IMG/VR virus record: IMGVR_UViG_3300024503_000015
Coordinates: 124,001-188,000 of that record
Direction: 5' to 3' (one strand)
Origin: a virus
Length of the DNA: 64,000 nucleotides
In this document: positions 1 to 12,000 of the stretch, piece after piece
Position numbering within the stretch: the stretch's first letter is position 1
Layout of the letters: the number at the start of each line of letters is the position of its first letter
Made by a program: the position numbers and the translations under genes
Notes under the pieces: generated by a model
What the model saw: the letters and a program-made list of their open reading frames with translations, nothing else
Told to the model about the DNA's origin: nothing
The model's database searches: none

Positions 1-3000
1 ATTACACTATTAGAAGAAACAGATACTACTCCTATTGACGGTGAAACTGTACTAGTTACAGACGGCGACAATTTTAAAGGAAAAATGTTCCACTATTCTA
101 GTGGTGCGTGGGTAGAGAGTCAGGACAAAACAGCAGTTAATGTTGCACCATTGTTTGATGTAGTTGATGTAAACGCCACAAGTTTTGGAGATAGAACAAC
201 TTATATTGGTTCTTCATTTATCGGATCTAAAGTTTTTAGTTACCAGCCAGGCGACACATATGATAATATTTTAACACAAAATATTTCTTATAGAAACATT
301 GGTAATATTGGAGATATTGTTTTTGACTTCAATTTACAAAAAGATTCATTTACCTATCAAGGCGAAGTTGAACTTATCACACGAGTGCTTGACCGAGGGT
401 ATCTTCGAATTAATGATAGTCTTTCAGACTATAGACTTGTTAATGGATGGGTCAAATCTGAGTTTCAAACAAAACAACCGGTTATACGACAAATCAATGT
501 CCAGGCAGATTTGTTAAATTTATTCCCTATTGACGTCTATGCAAAGAGCGGAATGTTAGACGACTTAGATGTTAAGGTTTTTGTTAACAATAAGAAACGT
601 ACAGATTATGAAATTTACAGACAAAATAGTATTGCTTACATTCAGTTTACCGCAGATTTAACTGTAGACGATGTTGTAGTTATAGAAACAATGTCTTCTG
701 CTACTAAATTAGATAACATCGGATATTATAAATTCCCAAGTAATCTTGAAAGCAACCCGCAAAATTTAAGTTTAGAAGATTTGACCTTAGGTCAAATTTC
801 TAATCATTTAAAAACTATTTCAGAAAATTTTGTTAAGTTTGAAGGTAACATTCCAGGCATTAGTAATCTGCGCGACCTAGGAAACATATCAGGATATGGT
901 ACACAGATAGTTCAGCATTCTGGACCTTTAGCACCAATCATGTATAGTTTTACAAATAAAAACGTTAACATTATTAAGAGTTTGCGTTATGCCAGAGACG
1001 AATATTCTAAATTCAAACGTAATTTAATTAGAACTGCAACTACATATGGTTACGATGGTATAACTCGTACACATTTAGATTTGGTGCTTAAAGAAGTAAC
1101 CAAAGATAAAACAGTCGAGTCTCCATTTTATCTAAGCGACATGGTTCCGTTTGGAGTTAATTTTGTCTATGAACAAGAAGTTATTGATAATTCCTTCACT
1201 GATTATCCACTGACATTCGATTTTAATTTAGACGAAGCAAGTTCTAAAGCAGTAATGGTATATGTCAACGATGATCTTTTACTGCACGGCAGAGATTACA
1301 TTTTCGTCAATACAAGTTTTGTTAGAATATTATCTGCAATACAAACTGGCGATATATTAAAAATTTATCAATACGATCAAACTGCGGGCTGTTGTGTTCC
1401 ACCGACTCCTACTAAGTTAGGATTGTATCCATTGTTTGAACCAAAGATTTTTGTCGATAACACTTATGTTACTCCTACAAAAGTTATACAAGGTCACGAC
1501 GGTAGTATTACTGTTGCATTTTCAAAACCAGATGAGCCAAATGAATTTAGAGACGAGTTATTACTAGAATTAGAAACACGTATCTATAATAATATTAAAA
1601 TTCGTTACAATCCAGAATTGTTTAATCTTGATACATTAATGACTGGATATTTTAGAAATGCCGATATTACTGTTGACGAATTGAATTCTACACTAAGACA
1701 AGAGTTCTTAAACTGGACTAGTTTAATCAACGACGATTATACTAAACACAGTTTCTTTGATAGAAACGAGCCGTTTACTTATAACTATAAGTCATTTGCT
1801 GACCCGCAAGGAAATCCGTTGCCAGGTTTCTGGAGAGGAATATACAAATATTTCTACGATACAGATCGTCCGCACACACATCCATGGGAGATGTTAGGAT
1901 TCAGTATTAAACCAAAATGGTGGGAGACTACCTACGGTCCAGCACCTTATACTAAAGATAATTTATTACTATGGAATGACCTAGCAGAAGGCCTTGTAAG
2001 AGCTCCGGGTCAGTTACCAACACGAAACAGTTTATATGCTAGACCTGAATTGTTAAAATATGTACCTGTTAATGCGTCAGGAGAATTAATTGACCCACTA
2101 ACTGTTGGACTAGTTTCAGATTTTGTTTCAGTCTTTACAGAAAAAGAATTCACTTTTGGCGATCAAACACCTATTGAAACAGCGTGGAGACGTAGCAGTC
2201 ATTACGCATTTTCTTTAATTACTGCACTTACTCTATTACGTCCTGCAAAAATGTTTGCTTTAGGATTTGATAGAATTCGCCAGTACAGAGATCAAACAGG
2301 ACAAATTGTTTATAAACTTCCTACAGGTAACTTGAGATTTAATACCACAAATATGGTATTCCCAAGTACTGTTAAAGACAGCACAAGAGTGTTTACCAGC
2401 GGACTAGTAAACTATTTGTCAGACTATGGTATTAGCAAATCGTTTGCAATACTTGACAATTTTAAATCAGACTTAACTTCTTTACAAGTAAAAATTTCCA
2501 GCAAATTAGCCGGCTTTACTACTAAAGAAAAATTTAAATTAATTTTAGATAGTCGTAGTCCTTTGAATGAAGGCAATGTATTCATTCCTCAGGAAAACTA
2601 TAACATTATTTTAAACTCTAGCACACCAGTTACTACTATTAACTATAGCGGTGTAATTATTGAAAAAACAACCAGCGGCTTTGTTATTAAAGGTTACGAT
2701 AAATCTATACCAGAATTTAAGTATAAAAAAGCTCTGGATACAGTATCGGACCCGATAATCAATGTGGGCGGAATCTCTGAAACTTATATTGACTGGAATT
2801 CAAATAAATTCTACAGCAAAGGTCAAATTGTTAAGACAGATCAAAACTATTTTAGAGTTACTGTAGCGCATACAAGTACTACGGCATTTGAATCAAAGTA
2901 TTTTGTTAAACTGCCATATCTACCAATTGTTGGCGGACGTCAGATTGTAATAAGAAGAAATTTTGAAAAATCTGTAAGCACATTACACTACGGCGCAGAA

Positions 3001-6000
3001 TTAAGAACAGTACAAGAAGTCGTTGATTTCTTATTAGGTTACGGAAAATATCTAACAGATGCAGGTTTCACATTTGAATATTTTAATCCTAATTTAAAAA
3101 CAGTCACAGACTGGCAAACCAGTGCCAAAGAGTTTGCGTTTTGGACTACACAAAACTGGGCCGAAGGTTCGATTATTACTGTAAGTCCTGCCGCAGAAGA
3201 ATTGATTTACAGACAAGATTATGCTGTAGTTGACAGCATTTACGATCCTTTCTATGAATATAGCCTATTCAAACAAGACGGCGTAGAATTAGAACCAAGT
3301 TTTACTAATAGCATTCGTGAAAATAATAGTTTTAGTCTGCGACCAAAAAATACAGCAGACGGTTTATATCATGCTACATTGAATCTTGTACAAAAAGAAC
3401 ACGTTTTAATTTTAGATGACACTACAATTTTTAATGACATTATCTACGATCAAGTACAGGGCTATAGACAAGAACGTATTAAAGTAGTTGGATATAAAAT
3501 TAGCGACTGGACAGGCGACTTTAGTATTCCAGGGTTTGTCTACGACCGTGCAGTTGTTTCAGAATGGACAGCATGGAAAGACTATGCCTTAGGTGAAACT
3601 GTAAAATACAAAGAATTTTATTATAGTGCCAGAACAAATGTTCCAGGTACAGAATTGTTTGACGACAATAATTGGTACAGACTAGATGGAAGACCACAAA
3701 GTAAATTAATTCCTAACTGGGATTATCGTGCTACACAGTTTGAAGATTTTTATGATTTAGATACAGATAGTTTTGATGTTGACCAACAAAAGTTTGCTCA
3801 ACATTTAATCGGCTATCAAAAGCGCCAATACCTTGAGAATATTATTAATGATGATGTAAGTCAGTACAAGTTCTATCAAGGTATGATTCAAGAAAAGGGT
3901 ACACAAAACAGTTTATCTAAATTGTTTGACGCACTAAACTATGCAAACACAGATAGTTTAGAATTCTTTGAAGAGTGGGCAATTCGCTTAGGACAATACG
4001 GTGCCAGCGGTGGCTACGAGGAAGTAGAATATATTCTTAATGAAGAAAAATTCTTAATTAACCCACAGCCAATTGAATTAGTAAATGCAGTTCCGTTTGG
4101 AGTGAACGATTTTGTTTATAGAATTACTCAGGATCAAGTTTACTTAAAACCTGACGACTATACACACGAGCCGTTCCCAGTACTAGCATCTCAGAAAGAA
4201 TATATTAGAACTGCGGGCTATGTTAACTATGAAGACGTTGACTACATTATTTCTTCTAAAGATGAATTCGCCAACTACAATATTAAAAATCTTGTAGAAG
4301 GTACATATTTCTGGTTAGGATTTGATAACAGTTCTTGGAATGTTTATAGATTTACTAATTTCGCTAAGTCTGTTAAGAGTGTATCAGAAGGTACTAACTT
4401 AAGAATTACTCTTAATACTAAACTACCTGTAGATATAGAAGTTGGATCTTATATTGGAATTAATAATACTAATGCTTCGTTAGAAGGCATTAAACAAGTA
4501 TTAGATACAGGCTTAAACTGGTTTGAAATAACCATGCCTGCTAATTTAGATACTGCGGCAATTGCAGAAATTAATTTATTTTTAAACATTAATTTGTTTA
4601 AATTTACTCCACAACGACTATCGTCAATTAACGATTTAAATTCCTTGCCTGTTTCTGCTAAGAAAAATAATGAAATAGTATGGACAGACGGAGTCAACAA
4701 TGCTTGGAGTGTCTGGAAGTTTGCTAAAACATACACTAGCACAAAAATCACTAGTGAAGAAAATTATTTTGGAAAAGTTATTGCGGTTGATAACACAGAA
4801 ACAGTATTGGCAGCAACATCAACAAATGCAGTTTTGTTCTACAGCAGACCTACATCGACATTTGGATGGGCGTTCCAGGATTCTATTTTCCCATTATCGA
4901 CAGAAACATTTACCGACACTAACGGAAGTTTCGGTGATAGTTTATGCTTTAATGCCGACGGATCTTACTTATTTGTAGGCGCACCGCGTTACGGTATTAC
5001 ATCTGAACCAGGTGCTCTACCAACAGATCCTCCAATCATTACAGAAGTGGATATTGGTTATGTGGCACAGTACACAAAAAATATCTACGGCAGTTACGAA
5101 TTTACAAGAGTAATTCAAAGTGCTACACCAACACAGTTCCAATATTTTGGACAGAAGATACAGGTAAATGGAAATGTATTATACATTGTTTCTAAAGGCA
5201 ATGGATCTTCAGTTCCAGCAGCCGTGTCTGCGTATAACTTAACAACAAACACTTTCCTAGCAACACTAACTCTACCAACAGGTATTAGTATAACTGACAT
5301 AGATATTAGTTCGAGCAATATTGTAGCAATATCTAAAAATGACGAATCTGTTTTAGTTGTTCGTTTAGCAGGAACAGCCTTTACAACAGTACAAGAAATC
5401 AATGTTAGCGATTTTACATCACTAGAAGTTTTAGAAACAGGTAGTAATTTTGGCACATCTGTAGCAATTACAAAAGATTCAACTTTTGTTGCTGTTGGTG
5501 TACCAGGGTATTCAGGCGTAGCATCTAATCAAGGAGCAGTTGCACTATTCAAATTAAATGCTTCAACATACGTTGCTGATGATTTTATTACAAGTCCGCT
5601 AAACCAAGACAGTGAAAAATTTGGATATAGAGTAAGATTTAATCTAGACAATGATAGATTAGTAATTTATAGTTACGGTGGTAGTCAAACAATTGAAACA
5701 ATAATTGACTCCGGCGAAACAACATTTGATTTAAATGTAACTACATTTATCGAAGAACAAGAATTTACTGGCAGTGTTCGTGTTTATGAAAAATACGACG
5801 CCAAGTTCTTAATCGGCGACGAATTAGAACCAACAGCAGTTTCTGGAATTAACTACGGCGATGCGTTTGTTGTAGCAAGAAAAATTTATATTAACGATCA
5901 AACATCGATTAACGGATCATTCCATGAGTTTTCTGGAAGCACTAAATCTTGGACTAAGTTCCGCGAACCGGAACCTAGTGTTAACTTATCTAAGATTAAA

Positions 6001-9000
6001 TCATTGTTCTTATATAATACAAGAACAAACAGCGTAGTTGCCAACTTAGATTTTATCGATCCAATTACAGGAAAGATTTTAGGAATCGCTGAACAAGAAT
6101 TAACATTCAAAACATACTACGATCCAGCAATATATACAGTTGGTGTAGAATCTGTAGTAGTAGATTTACTAATGGGATGGACAACACCTCATGTTGGTAA
6201 ATTATGGTGGGATCTCAGCACTATTAAATTTGCTAATCCCCTACAAGGATCTATTGTATATAAAGCCAACACTTGGAATAATGTCTACAATGATTCCACT
6301 GTGGATATCTACGAATGGGTAGAATCTGAATACACACCGAGCGAATGGGATTCGTTAGCAGATACTGAAACTGGACTAGCATTAGGTATTAGCGGAACAT
6401 CTAAGTACGGCGACCTTGCATACAGTATTAAACAAAAATATGATACTATAAGCAAAACATTTACCAACACTTATTATTTCTGGGTTAAAAATAAAACTAC
6501 AGTACCTGACGTTACCTTTAGAAAAACGTCTGCCAGCGATGTTGCAAATTTAATATCCAATCCTAAAGGTCAGGGCATTCAGTATGCTACTTTATTAGGT
6601 AAAAATCAATTTGCATTAGTGAACTGCAAAGGATTAATCACAGGCAAAGATGTTGCACTAAATGTTCGTTACTGGACAGTGAATAATACTGAAAACAATA
6701 TTCATGCACATTATCAGTTATTAGCAGAAGGAAACACTAATAAAAAACTTAACAAGTATGTTGAACAGAAATGGTTTGACAGTTTAATCGGTTACGATAT
6801 CAACGGCGCAGAAGTGCCAGATCCTAGATTGCCTGCTAAATTGAAATACGGTATTCTAAACAAACCTCGTCAAGGTATGTTTGTTAACAGACTTGAAGCT
6901 CTAAAACAATTTATAGAGCGTGTTAACTCTGTATTAATACAACGTGCAATTATTGACGACTTTGATTTTACAGCATTAAACTCTAAAGAAGAACCTCCGA
7001 CTGAATTATCAGGAAAGTACGATATTGCAATCGACAGTCAAAGTCAAATACGTTTTGTTGGCTCTACAGGATTTATTCAAGCCACTGCTGTTCCGGTAGT
7101 AGAAGCAGGAAAGATTGTACGTGTTGTAGTTACAAATCCAGGCCGTGGATATAAAATTGCTCCAGAAATTATAGTTAATGGTGCAGGCACTGGCGTAAAA
7201 TTAACAGCAAAGATTAACACTATTGGCGAAGTTACTGGTGTAACAGTTGATAACTTTGGCCGAGATTATTTAGATTCTACTACATTGTATATTAGACCAT
7301 TTACAATTTTAGTCAACAATGATGAAACAGCGGCTAATAAATGGAGTTTATACATTTGGGATAGTGTCAAAGGCGACTGGTTCAGATCAAAAACTCAAAT
7401 TTATGATGTAACCAAGCATTGGGATTATGCCGACTGGTATGCCGATGGCTACAGCGCATTTACTAAAGTTGACCATTTAGTTGACTTCTCATATGAAATG
7501 AGTTTCATAGATATTGCTGTAGGCGATTTAGTAAAAATTAAAAATGAAAAATCTGGTGGTTGGATTCTTTTAGAAAGAATTAATACACTAGTTACAGATA
7601 ACATTTCTTTAAATTACACAACAGTAGGTCGTCAAAACGGAACAATCCAATTCAATAGTAATTTGTACAAGTTTACAAATAGTAATATTGGATTTGATAG
7701 TTTTACCTATGATGGCGATGTATACGACGACGAACCAAAAGAAGAATTAAGAATTATTCTCGATGTCATTAAAAATAATTTATTAATAGACGATTTAGAA
7801 GTAGAGTATAATAAGTTATTCTTTGCAAGTCTGCGTTACGTATTCTCAGAACAAACATTTGTTGATTGGGCATTTAAGACTTCGTTCGTTAAGAGTCAAC
7901 ACAACCTTGGCGAATTAAAACAAAAAGTTAATTATAAAAATGACAATCTTGCTAGTTACGAAGAATACATTAATGAAGTAAAACCTTACAGAACTAAAGT
8001 TAGAGAATTTATCAGCAATTACACAGCAACTGATAATACATATACAGGAACTACAGACTTTGACCTTCCAGCACGTTATGATACTGAAGAAGGAAAAATT
8101 CTTCCGTTTGATGTAAAAGTCAATAATTCTGTAATTACATATAACTCATCTGCAATATTAAATGCACCATACAGTGATTGGTTAGATCATGCTGGATATC
8201 GTGTTACAGAAATTGTTGTTGTTGACGGTGGCTCAGGATACCAAGCCGCACCTGCTGTTGAAGTAGTTGGTGTGTGCAAAACTAAAGCCACTGCTAAAGC
8301 GTATATTTCACAAGGATCAGTAACAAAGATTGCAGTAGAAACTAAAGGAGAAGGTTACCTAACTACACCTACTATAGTTATTAGCGGATCAGTTGGCGCA
8401 AGCGGAGTAACAGCCAAGGCTACAGCAATTCTTGGAGAAGGCGTTACAAGAACAAACACCATTGGTGTTAAATTTGACAGAATTATTCCGGAGTATCAAG
8501 TAAGTTCTATTACAATGTCGCAGACATTCGATGGTACAGGATCTAGAACATTGTTCCAGTTAAACTGGCCTATTGATATTAGAACAAACAAGACTGCGGT
8601 AACAGTATCTAACGAAGAATTATTGTCTAGTGATTTTACAGTTTATAATAAGAAAGATACTTCGTTAGGATATACACGTTATATTGGTATATTAGAGTTA
8701 TCTACTGCGGCAGAAGTTGGCAGTTCTAATATTACTGTAACTTATACTAAAGATATAAGACTTCTTACAGCCGCAGATAGAATTCAATATTACTATAGTC
8801 CAATAACAGGACAGATTGGTAAAGACCTAGGACAGTTAATGTCTGGAGTTGACTACGGCGGCGTTGAAATTACAGGGCTAGGATTTGAAATAAGTTCTGG
8901 TTGGGACGGACTTCCATGGTTTACTGCTGGCTGGGACGACTTCGATGAAGATTATACAGACTTTTTAGTTGTATCAGATGGTACAACACGTTCTTATAAT

Positions 9001-12000
9001 CTGCCATATATTCCTGCAGATGGAGAACAGATTAACGTTTATATTAATGGTGTAAGAATTGATGACATTAATTATGACGTTTACACCAGTGCCGAAACTG
9101 CATATAATACCGCAGCCGCATTATTAGAAGTTTATACTGCTGAAGAGATTGCTCTACAAGCAGATAAAGACGCTAAAGAAATAACAGTTAATTCTCTAAC
9201 ACAAGAGCTTATTGATACACAGGCAGTTATTGCTGACTTACAAGCACAGTTAGAAATTACCTCCCCAAGCGATCCTTTATACTTTGCTTTACAAACTACA
9301 TTGGCAGAAAATCAAGCACAGGAAACACAGTTAATTTCAGACTTGACCATTGCCCAAGGCGAACTAGACGATGCAGAAGCATTACTAACAGCCAAACAAG
9401 TACAAGTGGCTAACAAAACTCTTGATGTTGCCGCAAAGTTAGCAACATTAAATGCAACCGATGAAATTACAAATCCAGATGCACAGATGCAGACATTTGT
9501 AGGAGACGGAAGCACTGATACTCCTATAGTCATTCCTGCATACGTAGATGTAAACAGCGGAGATACTATTATCTTCCGTAAGAGTACCAGCGATGGTAGT
9601 TTTAGACCAAACCAGCAATATTTAGACTCTGAAATCAGCGGCGGAGATTTTACATATACTACTGCCCGAGGCATTCGTGCAGAAGACATCAATCTTGACG
9701 GCGACAATTTTGTAACACCAACTAACAGCCATGCACCGGAAGAAGTAGTTACGGGACAGGTTGTAGACTCTGTAGCAATTACAGTCTACCATACTGTAGA
9801 AGACGGTACACCTATTATTGTCACAAGACATTATATAACAACAGAGCCAGAAAACGAGTTCTTAATTGGACAGCGTCCAAACAGCACTCAAGCGGCAGTT
9901 GTTAAATTAAACGGATTAATTAAAAAGCAAGATGTAGATTATACACTAAATTACGCTATGCAAAAAGTTGTGTTCCCAACTAACTTGCCTGTGGGCAGTG
10001 AAGTTGTGATTACTTCTATGAGCAAAAACGGTACAAGCATTCTTGATTCCGATTCATTTACTGGCGATGGTGTTTCTGTAGATTTTGTAACAGTAGCACG
10101 TTGGGATGGAGATTATTCTGCACTAGTTACTGTTAACGGTGTACCAGCCACAGTAACAACATTTGTAACAGATAATACTTACAGCGAAGTTGGAAACATT
10201 GGAATTAGATTTGCTACAGCACCAGTCAATACGGCAATTATCGACTACACGATTATTGGTACAGCATTAAACACAGTAAGTCGTGTTTCAACAGAAACTG
10301 TTGTTTATGACGGCACAAGTCAGGTGTATAGTTTAACAAATACACCGGCCAACTTACGTCCGTTTGATAATAACGTATTAGTTGAATATGCTGGAAGAAT
10401 TTTACGTCCGGCAGATACTGTTTATTTTGATGTCGTAGGAACAGTTCGTACTTACACAGTAAGCACAGTTGACTATGCTATTAATACCATTGATGCAAAC
10501 AAGGTTAGAGTTTTCTTAAACGGCACCGAACTAGCAATTTCAAGACAATTTACTTGGAAGTCATCTAGCAATCAGTTAACAATTAAGCGTGGAGTTGCTA
10601 AAGTTGGCGATAAAATTGCATTGGTAATTTTAGAAAATGCAGAATACTACATTGACGAAGACTCAACAGGTGCTCAATTGCGCTTAGTAGATAGTTACTC
10701 GGTTAACGATAAATTTGCAGTTACTACATTTACTAATCACGATATTTTAGATATCGAACGTAATAGTGATTATATTACATCTGCAAGTATTGTGACTGTA
10801 GGAACTACCGACTACTATAGATTAAATCAATTATTAGCAGGACGCATCCAACTTAGAAACCCTGCGTTGGGCGCACAGTATATTTGGTTAGCATTGAACG
10901 GAGAATTGTTAACTCCTGAAATCGATTATATCTTAGAAGATAATTTAACTTATATTCAAATTGATAGAAACAGAGTGTTAACATCTACAGATGTAATAGA
11001 CCTTATTGTATTCAGTAGCGATGTAACTACTGGTAGACCTTTTGGTTATAGAATATTCAAAGATATGTTAAACAGAACAATCTATAAGAGATTAGATTCT
11101 GAAGCATCGGCAGTATTAGCACAGCCATTAAATTATTATGATACAACTATTGTGTTAGAAGATGCCAGCGGCTTAGTTGAACCATTGCGTAGTCAGAATC
11201 AAGCAGGTATTGTTCTAATTGATAAAGAGCGTATAGAATATCTTGAAAAAGATGGAAATACATTAAAATATCTACGCAGAGGTACACTAGGAACTGGAGT
11301 TCCTGAAGTGCATCCAGTAGGAACAGCAGTACTTGATGCAAGTACAAACCAAACTGTTCCTTATAAAGATGAAACAGAAACTGTTGTTTTAGTTGCTGGC
11401 GGATACTCACAGGCATCTGAAATATATGAAAACAGTTTTGGTATCAATGTTACTTCAGTCAAGTATAATTTTAACAATACTACAGCGTTCCCATTAGGCG
11501 GACAAGTTGTGACTGTAAAAGGAACTGGATTCAAGGAAAACGTTGAAGTTGTTATCGGTGACCCTACACTAAAAACAACATTTGTAGCCACAGAAGTTAA
11601 TTCTGCCAATGAAATAATTGTTAGCAACATCGATAGATTATTTGTAGGCAAGGAAGTTGTATTCAGCGGCGCAGTTTTTGGCGGTATTGATTCTTCTATT
11701 TCTTATTATATTTTAACTTATGGACAGGATGTAGTTACAGAAGAATATTATATTACAGTTAGCGAAACAGTAAACGGCAGTCCGGTGTCATTATCAGTAA
11801 GTACTGGCGAAATGACCGGTTCTCATATGAGAGCTAAGTGCAACACTACTTATGTAAGTAGTACTGAATTGACATTTATCAGTCAAGCAGAAGTAGTTGG
11901 TGCGTACGATTTAGTAATAGTAAATCCGTCGTTTAGTGTTGGACCAGTTACAGTGGCACAAACTAGTTACGTAGCACCAGCGGCTATAAAATATGTACAA

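Noticed and set aside
9312-9707. - strand frame of 131 codons inside the giant structural gene
   Set aside because: Antisense to the coiled-coil coding region; composition is a shadow and the + frame is continuous for 12.5 kb.
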